In this document: positions 1-11,400 of the stretch, one piece after another | Position numbering within the stretch: position 1 is the stretch's first letter | How the letters are laid out: the number at the start of each line of letters is the position of its first letter | Origin: Oscheius tipulae | Lineage: Eukaryota; Nematoda; Chromadorea; Rhabditida; Rhabditidae | Assembly: GCA_037178975.1 (NCBI GenBank) | Contig: JASJZH010000002.1 | Span: 4,650,001 to 4,714,000 of the forward strand | Direction of reading: 5' to 3' | Length of the DNA stretch: 64,000 bases | The notes under the pieces: generated by a model | What the model was told of the DNA's origin: nothing | The model's database searches: none | Seen by the model: only the letters and a program-made list of their open reading frames with translations | Made by a program: the position numbers and the translations under genes

Positions 1-636
1 CATCATATTGATTCGTGAAAGAGAAGGATTTTGGCCTACGAAGAAAGGCGCTAACGGGTCATGTTCGATTTTTGCTTCCGACAGGTTACGACAGTTTCTG
101 TCATTTCAACGTCGAAACCATTGTCTCAACAGGTCAAGGTTCTGGAAATTTTGGGCATGACCCGTCTACCGAGAGACCTATTTTTGTATTACTCTAATCG
201 CACTTGACGGCTTCCGGGCATTCTCTGATATTGTTTCTCTTGCACATTCTCTTTCTTAGCGTCTGCTTTATCACTGTGAATGGCTCTTGGATTTTACAAT
301 CGTATGCGAAGACGTCCACAGCATCTGAATACAACTGTTGGTTTCCAAAACCGGATATGAGTTGCGTAGCTATCCTTGCTACTGGCAAAATCGGCTCAAA
401 AGTAGCTCTAAGTGAACATCACAATACGTCCGTCTTGCCCAGTAACTACATCGATGAACTGATGCGAGTGTGTAGAATTGTGTAGAAGTAGCTCTTGCTC
501 CGCTAGGCTTTTCCCCGATTCAACAGTGTCTCTTACCTAGTTCGGTATCTTCAATGGCGGCTACCTGAAAACCAAAGAACAGGAGAAGAAAGAAGAGTGG
601 TTCAGCTGATATTTAGCAAAGTTTAAAGATTCCCAG

Positions 637-789
637 TCACAATCTCCGCATACCTCGACACCGCCTCAGTCTCCAATATCCAATTTGCAAACCGAATTCC
701 GTCGACTCTTTGGCTACAGACTGAAGCATTCGGATCTGGCTTGCTCAAGACTACCCCGTATCCTAAGGTCTTTGAAGAAAGATGACTAA
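637..789 (+). CDS. Possible last exon of a + strand gene with a LOTUS-like helical end
   Basis: A splice acceptor (ttcccag) precedes a 51-codon open frame that ends in TAA at 787-789. It encodes a Ser/Pro-rich stretch followed by a basic amphipathic segment containing FRRLFGYRLKHSDL and then SRLPRILRSLKKDD. The spacing of FG, L and the basic RILRSL helix recalls the second half of a LOTUS/OST-HTH domain, but this is a weak resemblance from memory. A phase-0 join to an upstream exon ending at the GT near 545 would add a short hydrophobic segment. Further upstream (1-480) all frames are partly open and I could not build a model. The gene may start outside the window, or it may be a remnant. Confidence 0.35.
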   Translation, partial: SQSPHTSTPPQSPISNLQTEFRRLFGYRLKHSDLACSRLPRILRSLKKDD

Positions 790-3700
790 GTCAGAGCGAA
801 AGATTCAACATTTTGGCAAAAGTATAAATACCTGACCTGATTTGGAGGTGACGATGAGAGTAGACATTTCATGACGGGTAGCTTGCGACAGAAGGAGACG
901 AGCAGCGCAGGCGAGCAACTGTATTTATTTGCTTGCTTTCTAATTGACAAGAAACAACAGTAAATGATTGTTGTTTCTAGCAACAAATATACTTTGTTTG
1001 TAATGCAAAGACATTTAGCGACTTCCAGAAGCAATTCAGCTACTGCTCAAAGGGAGCAGACGTTTCAGAGCGACGAGCAGCTGTAGATTTCTCTAATGTA
1101 ACTGTTCCAAAACATACAGTAGTTCGAAGGAAGATGTTTATTCCGGTTTCCAGACTTCTACTGCCCTATACCCCTCCTCCCCAGCATCTATTCCGGCTGA
1201 CCTACTCGGAGTCCCTCTTGAGGAGCTTGTTGTTGTACTAGAAGCCGTCGCGGCGGAAGTACGCAGAGTCAAGAGTTGGTTTCTGGTGGGGGCGGATGCG
1301 GGTTTGACTTGTATTGAGCCTAACTCAATCCGAAGAGGCCACGTCATTGCAACCACCCTCACTCGAGAGATATTCTTTGGGTACTGCAGAGGTCTTCCTG
1401 TAGAACTTTGGTCCCAGGTGTGTGGAGCGTAATTGAGGTAGCGGAGACTGGGTGCAAAGTTCTGGACACGAATGAGTGGAAAGTATGACGACAACTATCG
1501 AAGAGTTCGTCAGTATCTACTGGAACTACCGTGCAAAATATTTTGTTCACAGCTTTGAGGACCAACCTGACAACGTTCAAATTCAGAAACCCTCTCACCT
1601 ATTCATGGGTCATCGTATTGTAGCCTGACCACTCGTCACTTTGGAGCTCTCAAGCCATCTATTTCCCATTAAACCCATCCGCATCTTTCCCCGTAGATTT
1701 CAACAGAAAGAACTGCCCTAAATCAAGAATCATTCCCGGAATTCTCTGTCCCCGCCACCCACCTGTTTACCCGGTTTAGAAGGTCCTAAACGCTGTGTAT
1801 ACTTTCTCCAGGATTTTCTTCCGGAACACTTGATTTTCTGCATTGAAAGTGCGTCATAACTGAGCCGAGTGCAAAGAATATCAGTGGGAGGGTTGGCTAC
1901 CACGCCTCGTCGGATCAGCCCTGCTAAAATTCTAGAGGCATGGCGCCCTTCCGGCTGAAAGATCGACTGACTGACACGAGCCGGAAATACCATTGTGGTC
2001 TACTATTTTCGGGTTATCCTGACTGATTTTTGGAAGCTGTAGTTTTTACAAGAGACGAAGAGATTTTTTTCCTGGATATTTAAAAATGTCTCCCGAATGT
2101 TCGGCTCCAGAGAACGTCAAACCACGGTCCAGTATTTTTCGCTTGATATAACCAGCGTGTGTCAACATGTATCTCCGTAGGTTAGACTGCCCTATACGGA
2201 TTTCAAATCAACATTCTGCTCTTTCCCGAAACTTACCCATTCTTTTACTTAATCGGTCCCATCTCCTCATTCTTTTGCCTCAGAATCGGGAACTCGTTAC
2301 CGAGACTGCTGGTAATAAAAGTGAGGCCCATAAGTCAGTAGGTAGGTCTCCTTTTGGCTGACACGTTTATGTCTTCTTCTCGGGGCAACCCATCATCATA
2401 AACCTACTGTGGTTCAGTCTCTCTGGATCTCTCTATTTGAATCATCTTGAAGACAAATCGTGGGCCAAACTCATTTTGTTCACGTCAATCCCCTTCCCGA
2501 TTTATCATCTTCAGCCGCTTGTCTGCCCCCAAATATGTATCATTACATTCGGAAACACTGATCTCAGCTCGACTCATCCCCATATCATCCTCTTCCATTA
2601 TAGATACAGCTCGGCGCTGTCACTTTCCGGACTGAACTTGGAGTCATCAACTTCCTAAGAACTCGCTGACTCGTACCCCTCGAAATACCGAGGCCCTAAT
2701 GAGATTAGAAGGAAAATACTATGTTGCGACACGGGGAAAGGGTATTCTTGTGGGATGACGCGCTTGGATTGTCTCGAGGATAGTCCTGTTCAACTATAGT
2801 TCGGTTTCTGATAAGCCATTCTCCGCATTGTTTCCTTGCAGACTGCAGGGATATATAGTTAGCATCGCTGATTGTTTCTCTTGCAATCTTTCCAATGGTC
2901 TTATTGGACCGATTGAGGCTCGATCGTCTTCGATCAAAGACTGATGTGTCTTCTGAGTGCATCTGACCTACTGACAACTTGAAACTCCTACTGTATTGTT
3001 GTTCCATTCAGTCCATCGGCTCCACCCCAGTTTTCAATACCCGCTTTGAGTCACTCTGAAGCCCGAAATCGGCATTTCTGAACTCCGAGAGTCAAAAGGT
3101 GCAAAGCTGCTTAAAGTTACAAAGCACATTCCTCTATGTTTACCGTTCATCCCCTTTAGAGCATATTCTCATTCAGCTTATTTGTTGTTGTCCAGAAGAT
3201 CGCCTTTAGCTTGATGACTATCACTCTCCCTCCTTTCTCCCAGCTGTTTTCCCAACAAGTTGTGTATTTCGCTCGGCCTATTTAAAGGAATACAGCCTTC
3301 TTTGTTAAGAGAGAGTACGTAGGGGTTATTAGGGCTTAGAAAAACAACAATGACCTTGTGACGTAACAGTTGAAGGGAACGACAAAAGGTGTCTGATCTT
3401 GCGGCTTGCAACCATATTCTTTCTTTTCTGCTTCTGCCCATTTTGGGATCAAAACTACGTGGTGGAAGTGTGGCATCGGATTTCGAAAAGAACGTGTGTA
3501 CCGGCTCAAGTTTCCTTGTCTTGTCCATCTTGGAAGACGTAATTAGAATAACGAGCTATTCCCGTCAACAATTTGTTCATCCTGGAGTTTCCACTTCCGG
3601 TTCCCTCTCTTTCTGATAGCATTTCGATCAGTCCAATGCCGTGCAAAACTCGTCCTTTCCTCTGCCTCGCATTTACATAATGTACGTAAGCAAATAGCAA

Positions 3701-6682
3701 AATATTTTGTTCTTAAAGTTTGCATAGCTTCCCCTTGGTTACTGTACCCCACACTTTCTTTTCTTGGCAAAGAATACAGTCCGTCCAGCTGAGTTCAGTC
3801 CCAACAAAGCTGAACCCTATTTTAAGCCCTCTTTGTCCCGAAGACGGGCCAAAAGCCCAAGAAAGGAAGGAATAACACATCTGAAGGAAAGTTAGGCGAA
3901 ATAGATGTTACAAATGACAACTTAACATGAAAGTCCTCCTAACATTCAATGCTTCCTAGTAAACGTAAAGTATATTTCCCCATTTTCCTACATTCTCTAT
4001 CACAAAAAGCGTTCTGTCACGGAGTGAGTAGTACAAGTTCTTTCTGCAAGTCGGCCTTGTACAGATGACTCTTTGGATCATTTTGTTCCTTCTTCTTTTG
4101 TAATGTTTTCCAGAGTCCCATAGGTCAGAAGGAGTCTTTTTGAAGTGTTTTGGCTGTCATCAATCATTCATAGTCCTGTATCAACTCATTAACTAGTTAA
4201 TAGAGTCAGGACCTAATTAGACTCTCCCGTCATTCCATGACTTATTTCAGGGATTCCCAGCCCCGCTTGACGTCGTCTCCTTGTCCTCCTTTCTTCGGCC
4301 CGTTTTAATGCGATTTAGCACGTGTTTATTTCCTCCAAGCAGACTACTTGTTGCCACAATCTCATTATTCGCCAATATTCTGACCTATACCTCCTCCACC
4401 TCCACGACGTCAAACCCGTAGCCTCCTGTTGACAGTTCTCGCTTGTTTTGGATATCCTACAGCTAGAGCTCGTGACTATTTCGGTCGACGCAAACACAAA
4501 ACTATGGCCTAATGAGATTAGGGACATTAGACAGTCTTGTTTTGACCTTTATTTTGAGAAAATATAGCGCGAATGGAAAATAGCTCGGGTTGAAAATGCA
4601 TAAACTTCTTAGTTTTGAAAAGGTTCATAGTGGAAGAGTCAGTAGGTCAACAGATAGGCCGAAGGCTTTGGTATGAGGAAGAGCTCAGTCTATATACTGT
4701 TTTTCACGTCTCGGTTCTCTTCTCTGAATACTTTGGTTTGTCGACATGTCAAAAAGACTTTTGAAAGAGTAATCATGCCGCACAGTTGTCATATTGGCCT
4801 TCCTGTAATGGCATTTCGTTCAGTACCTCTCACATTTTGTTGCAAACAGTTCCAAGAGATGAAGCGCTGTGCAGAACACCATCACTTTTTGTTTATGAGT
4901 ATTTTGCGCCTTATTATTGTCAGAAAATCCACAACATATTTAGTCCCATGTTCCCACTTCGTCCTGAAGTCGTCCCCAAACAACAGAAGGCGTCATCCCA
5001 AAAAGACGACTTTCTGCACTCTCCCTGCCCTTGATTTTCTTGTTGACAGTACGAGTGTATTCCCTCTTATTTATTTCCCCCAAGTCACTTCTTATTCTAA
5101 AGAGATTCTTTGCAGGAGAGCACTGCTACTAAAAGAGGCGACGGCCCATCGTGAACTCAACTTCCCTGCCTTATTTCCATACCGGTGGTGGGTTTTATTT
5201 TAAGTTCTTTGTCGCGAACGGAACCGATTACCCTTAATTATGACTACAACACGCAAAACCCTTTTTATTGTTCACTGTGTCTGTGTCTTTTGGACATAAC
5301 AATCTTCAGTTCTCTGGCATCGCAGAAACTTTTCAATGTTCTTATCGAGAGTTCCTGATCCTGAGATTCTGATGCGAGATTCCTTTGACATTCCAAGACC
5401 CATCCACTCTGCTCCAATATCCACTTAACTTATCAGTCAATCCTCTTAGGAGCTCATAAGGAAGTGTTCTTTATCCGTTTTGGACGGATTCCTGACTTGT
5501 TATTTCTTAGTTTTCAAGCCTAGTCAAATCGGTCTCTCTTGTCTAGCTCGAGCTCTTAGAATCCGATTCCCAGAGACAGTCGAACTGCCGGTTTCCCATC
5601 TTGTTTCTGTGCGAAAGACTCATCAAAGTAGCATTTCATTTCGTTTTACGGCCACCTGCCTAATCGAGTGTCCATTGTCCTCCTCCTCCTCCTCCCCTTG
5701 TCGCAGAAGTAGACTCCCGGACTATCTCCTACTTCACCCCAATGGTAATTAACTATTTTATTTATTATTCGGGATATAGGTAGGCGATTGGATTAACGTC
5801 GTCAGACACACAATTCAATACTCTGAGTGGCTCTTAAAAGACGAATGGTCCGCAGAGTTTCTATTTCCGAGTCCGGAACAGGCTCCGAGTAACCCGACTC
5901 TCTCTTTTGACTCACGGACAATTGACTCAACTCAGACCCATGTCCACCCACACCCAAACTCCAGACAATTCTCCCGTCATTCGAGTAGGGGGAACTCGGC
6001 TTCCTCATTACCATAAGAGCAATGAATAGACTCTTGTTGACTCTTGGACCAAAAGATGTCCCCTCCGATGACAAAGATGTTCCGTAGATCAGGGAGATTA
6101 CTACTGTTGTTTTTGGAGATACTCCCACACCAGCCTATGACTTTTGCATTGACGTTTCCAAAAGAATGATCCGAAATATTCTCCTGTCTTTGAGGCGGAT
6201 TAAACGTGGACGGATTTTGGCGCAAGTTCAAAATTTAGCTTAGAAAAGAGGAAGGGTGTAAAAGGTGTACACTATTCAGCCACTGTTGATGAGAAAACAC
6301 TTCCTCTCCCAGCTTTGTTTTGCAAACGTCTGATTGAAATTTACAGTTTTGCAGAGCGTCATTGAAAAGCCGAAAAGTCTGGAATTGGCCTTGAAACAGA
6401 CGGAATCAGCACTTGTTCGAAAAGCACGATTGTCATTTTTGATCCTTCTCATAGTTCCTCCTTCCCAATAATCCATTCTACTTGACTCTTCTGAAGTTTG
6501 TAGTTTCTGTTACCGACAGTCCAACTTCCGAATTAAACCCGATAGTCGTAGAAAACAAGTGTCCCAAAACCTAATCGGATCATTTCGAGGCTATTTTTGG
6601 TCGCGATTCGGTAGTGTGTGTTCTCTCTCGGAACCAGACTCTTTAAACGATTGACCTCCGTCTTTTTTCAGGTAATCACAGC
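790..6682. other. Gene-poor stretch with no supported gene
   Basis: I found no conserved protein signature and no convincing multi-exon model on either strand. The longest open frames are 176 codons at 4673-5203 (+), 116 at 3178-3528 (-), 108 at 5802-6128 (-) and 118 at 1138-1494 (-). All fall in the range expected by chance in 64 kb of this base composition, and other frames overlap them. A (cct)n run lies near 5680-5700. Confidence 0.5.
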
Positions 6683-7021
6683 ATGCAAGTCCGGCCATGT
6701 AGCCTACTAATGTTCGTCATATTATTACTGCTTTGTCTCACATTAACAGACGCCTTTGTGTTACGGGAAAGGAGGAGTGGTCAGTTCTTTTTCAAACTTG
6801 TAATGTTTAAGAGTTTCAGAATTCGATTTTGATTTGTATGACGAACAATATGACGATGTAAATAGTGAAGCATTATCGAATAAAATGTATACTTTATGTG
6901 CTAGACTACATAAAAGATCGGTAAGATTTTCATCTTTCCTTGAAAATCTAAATACTTTCAGCAAGATGAAAAACGAGTAGCGTCGCCGTTGATATCTCGA
7001 ATGTGCGATCTACTGTCATGA
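6683..7021 (+). CDS. Small secreted protein or peptide precursor (85 aa)
   Basis: Three exons in consistent phase (6683-6779, 6820-6920, 6962-7021) encode 85 residues. A ttttttcag acceptor lies just upstream of the ATG and would suit trans-splicing. Residues 1-24 form a clear signal peptide with the core LLMFVILLLLCLTLTDA. The mature part begins with an Arg-rich stretch, followed by an acidic Asp/Glu/Tyr-rich stretch (EFDFDLYDEQYDD) and a tail holding two cysteines and two Lys-Arg pairs (LCARLHKRSQDEKR, then SRMCDLLS). Dibasic sites after a signal peptide are typical of neuropeptide or hormone precursors, but I recognise no family. The gene is convergent with the collagen, with stop codons about 105 bp apart. 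The phases and short GT/AG introns make a real gene likely; function is inference only. Confidence 0.6.
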
Positions 7022-7104
7022 CTTCACTTTCTTCTCTTACTTCCAAACCGTGATCTCCTGTAGCCAAGTCGAACTCATTTTTTTGTCTCTGGTTGTTTTT
7101 GTGC

Positions 7105-7110
7105 TTTATT
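7105..7110 (-). terminator. Polyadenylation signal of the collagen gene
   Basis: TTTATT on the + strand reads AATAAA on the collagen strand, 17 nt past the collagen stop codon. This spacing is normal for nematode 3' ends. Confidence 0.7.
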
Positions 7111-7126
7111 ATAAAAGTCATTGAAC

Positions 7127-8240
7127 TCAGTGGATCCAAAGATACTCGTTCTGGGAGGGCATCGGCTGAGCATAGTGACCTATCGGCTTGGGCTTAGGCG
7201 GAAGCTGAGGGTATTCTTCTTGGGGAGGTGTGGCTGGGGCCGACGAAGGAGGAGGTGCTGGCTGAAAACAACTGTCTAACTCTTAACTTGCAGAGAATTT
7301 GCTATTAGACAGGTCAAATAGTTCAAAGAACCGACCTGTTGACAGTGGGCACATGACCCCGGATTGCCTGGCTCGCCTTTCGGACCCTGTGGACCGGGCA
7401 GACCTGGGTTTCCGGCGTCTCCACGTGCTCCGACTGCTCCACGAATTCCCTGATTCCCTCCGATTCCGGGCTTCCCATCGTGCCCTTTGCCTCCGGGAGG
7501 TCCACGAGGTCCAACCTAGAACTCTGTTGAACTGACAAACAAATATGCAAACCTTTCCAGACGGTCCCGGGGGACCGGGGGGAGCTCCGTTAAGAACTTT
7601 TCCTCTGTCTCCGGTGGGCCCTTTAGGTCCAGAAGCTCCGGGCTCACCGCGGATTCCAGGAGGCCCAGGTGGCCCAGGTCTGTTGTTCTCTCCAATTTTT
7701 CCAGAGTTTCCACTCTTCCCAGGTACTCCTCTAGGTCCTTTGGGTCCGGGCATCCCAGGAGGTCCGGGAGGACCAGGAGGACACTTTTGACAAGCATTGG
7801 TTCCGGGAGGAGGAGCAGGTAGATACTTTCCATTACGTCCATTCAGTCCATCTCTTCCTGGCTGCCCATTTCTTCCGTCTTCTCCAGCATCTCCTATTTG
7901 TCCACGAGGTCCGGGAGATCCCTGAGTACAGGCACAGCAAGCGCCAGATCCAGAAGCACCGTAGTTCCCGTAGGGCATCTGTCTCTTGGTCCTCACGTCT
8001 CCCTTCTTCGTGAAAGCCATTTGACGCCAGATATCTTTCGACTCGGACTGCAAAGAGGTTCTCCAATTGAACAAAATAAGAACATACCCGACAGAGTTCA
8101 ACCTGAGCCAACATTCCAGAGCTAACCTTCTGGATGTGAAAGTGCATCAGAGGGAGTCCGACGATGACCAAGATGAGACATACTGTAGAAAGCACGGAAG
8201 CCAAGAAGGTGGCTTGCCGCGAACAAGCCCACGACTCCAT
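7127..8240 (-). CDS. Cuticle collagen (320 aa)
   Basis: This is an extracellular structural collagen, secreted by the hypodermis and assembled as trimers into the nematode cuticle. The exons are 8240-8088, 8047-7553, 7515-7336 and 7261-7127, all in phase 0. Residues 11-35 form an N-terminal membrane/signal-anchor segment (core [16 protein letters not shown]). A conserved block ending in WRQM leads to an RTKR furin-type cleavage site at about residues 70-73. A CCAC cysteine cluster follows, then Gly-X-Y repeats interrupted by a [10 protein letters not shown] block, a second run of Gly-X-Y, a CAHC pair, and a Pro-rich tail ending in YLWIH. This order is diagnostic of nematode cuticle collagens, and 320 residues is a normal length. 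An acceptor six bases before the ATG suits trans-splicing. The subfamily is not assigned. Confidence 0.97.
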
Positions 8241-8494
8241 GCTGGACTGATTAAAAGTGGGTTAGTTAGCGGCGGAGAGAAAGCGCTCTAATTTTTTGGG
8301 TCAGGGCGACAGTGAAGGTCACGATTGTTTCAAAACTTTATTGAACTATCGGTAGACACACCGTGTTTGCACAGGGGTAAGCTAAAGGCTTCTCCTTGTG
8401 TACACAAAATTAGGAGATCTCTTGGAACTAAGTTCGTTTTAAATAGACCTGTAACAGACAACAAAACAACAAGAAGGTTCGTTGAATACACGGG

Positions 8495-11400
8495 TTAGAC
8501 CGGATGAGGAATGTTCAGTGTGGCTCCGAACTTTGGAGCGTCAGAGATAGGAGTGGCTGCTGTCACGACTATTCCATTTATAGGAGTCTCAACAGTGTCT
8601 TGCTGAAATTGGTTATTCTTAAGATTCTCTCCAACCCTTACCTCCTGCTCCGGCTGGTCCTCGTCGTCTTCCCTCATGTAACTGGGCAAATTGGAGGGTT
8701 TCCTGTTGCTGTTGGGCGCAACAGCTCCTCTTGTGTAGATGTTCGCCATCGCGTCACGGAGCTTCAAAAAGTCATTTCCTTCTTTTACGCCTCACCTCTT
8801 TCAAACCAACAACGCCGACCAGTTTACCACAATCGGTTACGTATGCATGAGAAAGGCCAAGAAGGCAGAACAGAGTGTGTACTTTGTACAGAGAGGAGCC
8901 GAGGACGAGTTGGAAAGGAGCAGCATCGATGGCAATCTCATCCAGATCTATGGCTCTGTCCAGAAGAGTCTCCACGTCCTGAACTCGTTATGCTATGAGG
9001 AGGAAAAAATAAACCTTGGAGAGTTCTTGGTGAGAGGGTCGAGTAAAAACAGCCTGGAGGGGAAGACTGTTAGGAGCATGAAGAGGAGAGATCGAGAGAA
9101 GAGTGTTTCCCGAGTACTCTCTGTCCGAAATCAACTCAACATGCTCAGTGTCGCCATTTCCACTGGCCTGGTCTGTGCTGCTAGTTGTTCGTTCTCTCGA
9201 CCGACGGTTCGGAGTTTTTCTCGAGAGCCTGAAAAATAGCCTGTTTTTATTTTGCTTTTCGAGAAAGTCCGTCTTATGTTTTATAGTAAAACGTACATAT
9301 CAAACTTTTCTGTTCGAAACAAGAAGTATAATTGTTTGCAAGTCAAGTTCTATCCCCACTTCAAGACTTCAGTTCTACAAGAAGTTGCTACTCGACTATT
9401 CTCTGCTGGGCTGAATAATCGCATCCAACGCCATCTGAACACAAGAAGATGTAAGCGAACGAAGGAGTTTGTCGAGGAAGGAAAAGTCCAAGCCACATGC
9501 AATTCGCCGATTCAAATACTTGTTCCTTGGTGAATAAATTGACCGTGGCAATCATGGGCTCGAATGCTTGTGCCTGCTTCTCGCCCTGAAGGTCCGATGG
9601 CCACGTCTGTATCATCTGCTGCGTGGAAACCACGAGACCATACAGATCAATAAAGAATGTAGATTCCCGGTCCAACTTATCAAGCGATTTGGAGAGGGAC
9701 AGGGAGAGATCTATTGGGAACGATTCAATCATCTCTTCAACTTCATGTTTTTGGCAGGACTGATCGGCTCGAAGATCCTGTTTGCATAGAGGTATATCTG
9801 AAGAATTGAGCGCTGCAAGACACTCTGGACATCAAGCGATTATTGGAAGATCAGAACACAAATCGACTGGCTCTGAATTCTCGTTGTGCCGACCCACAAC
9901 AAAACATGACCGGCTTCAAACACAATGATGTTCGCCAATTCAGCTGTTCTTTTGGAGAAAACGCCGTCCAAAAGACTTTGCTCAAGCTCAAAATCCAGAA
10001 GAACGTCCATGCTCATCAGGTTTCTCTCTATTAATCAAAAGGTAATCAAGAGAATTGCAGTGTATCCAGTCAGGACACGCCTTTTTCGCAGTTTCATCAG
10101 GTCTTCACGGCTTCAAGATATGAGAACAATAATGCCGGAGCTGTCATATGGATTAGCATGAGTGGGTCTGCCAGCTTTGTCGTTCCGGAGAATGCCCTCA
10201 ACGGACAGACACGCGAGTCCACCGTAGAAGAGAGCAAGGGAAGCAACCTACAGCTATTGGCTAGAACCCGGATAGATATTTTTTCTTCTGTATATTGTGC
10301 CTTTTTGAACCCCGCTCCGTCTAGTCTGACTCGCCCCGTATCAAATTCCTAAGACCCTGCTTGTGTCCCAATTTCTGTTTGAACAGCTTAAACAAGTGAA
10401 AGTTCACCGGCCTCATGCTTGTCCTTCTGATCGTGTTGAAAATATCAGTTGGAGTGAGACGAGCCGAGGAGCGACTGTCCTGTTGGGTCACCAAGACGTG
10501 TCTACGGAGAAGCATGACCAAATAGCGCTTGGCTACAGATCCGACGAGGATCTTGTTATCTGAAAAGGGAATTGCTTTCGTCTTCAAATGCCTCTACCAT
10601 GATCCGTGACGATGGGAAGACTTCTCAAATGAGGAGCCAACTGAAGAATCTCCTTCAACTGTCGATACGTTGTCGTCTTAGTGATGTAAATGATGTCGGT
10701 GACCATTAGTTGCTCGACACGGACAGTATGAACACTGATTCTCGAGGGAGGAAGATCCAACAGATAGGGGTACTTCTTGATCCTGATGGAACTCTCGTAA
10801 ATCGACGGCTGGAGGAACTTGCAAATGGCATTTCCCATCAACATGGCAATCTGGAACATGGTCGTAACTGGAAAAGGAAAATGACGAACTAATACGGGAA
10901 GGATTGGAACGAGCTGACCAGTAAGCTCACAGACAATGACCGAGACGGACAGAGTATGAGTCACAGCTCCCGTGTAGGCAGCTGCTCCTACGACAGCATA
11001 CAATCCCGGATAGATTGGCGGTCCTCCTGGTCCTCTAATTCCATCTGGGAAAAGAAAGACCATGATCTCTCCAACCAGACGACCGCCGGCTGCTCCGATG
11101 ATAAAGGACGGGACGAAGACTCCAGTGGGAACATTAATAGTGATGCAAACGGCTACCAGTAAGAACTGAAAAGAATGATTCAAATGTTCAAGAGACTTGT
11201 TCCCACATAAACAACGTAATAGAAGGCAAGAGTGGTGAAGATTGAGATTCCGCCATCTGGACCGCCTGTCCAATGCTCTAGCAGAGACTGTGGACACTTG
11301 GTAGCTGTCACATTGGTCGAGAAACTACAATTGCTGAAGAAGTCGGCCATCGTCTCTCGGAAAGTCAGTTTCCCCGCAATGTATCGACCGAATCCCGGAG

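Noticed and set aside
1138..1598. Two overlapping - strand frames with a gtgaga donor-like site
   Set aside because: Attempts to join them ran into stop codons in each phase; no family resemblance.
3178..3528. 116-codon - strand frame starting ATG after cttccaag
   Set aside because: The N-terminal half looks protein-like, but there is no domain, no downstream exon and no poly(A) signal that I could tie to it.
4673..5203. 176-codon open frame on the + strand
   Set aside because: Longest unexplained frame, but a second frame is open across it, composition is unremarkable, no motif or splice context is present, and one frame of this length is about what chance predicts in 64 kb.
5802..6476. 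- strand frames with a vaguely PHR-domain-like stretch (SADSVCFKANSRLFGFSM)
   Set aside because: The rest of the PHR pattern is absent and the exons could not be joined.
7299..8291. Long + strand frames across the collagen gene
   Set aside because: Shadows of the Gly/Pro-rich collagen coding sequence on the other strand.
9388..9732. 114-codon - strand frame inside the CLC intron
   Set aside because: It is the antisense shadow of the phosphatase pseudogene; the channel exons on either side already join in phase without it.
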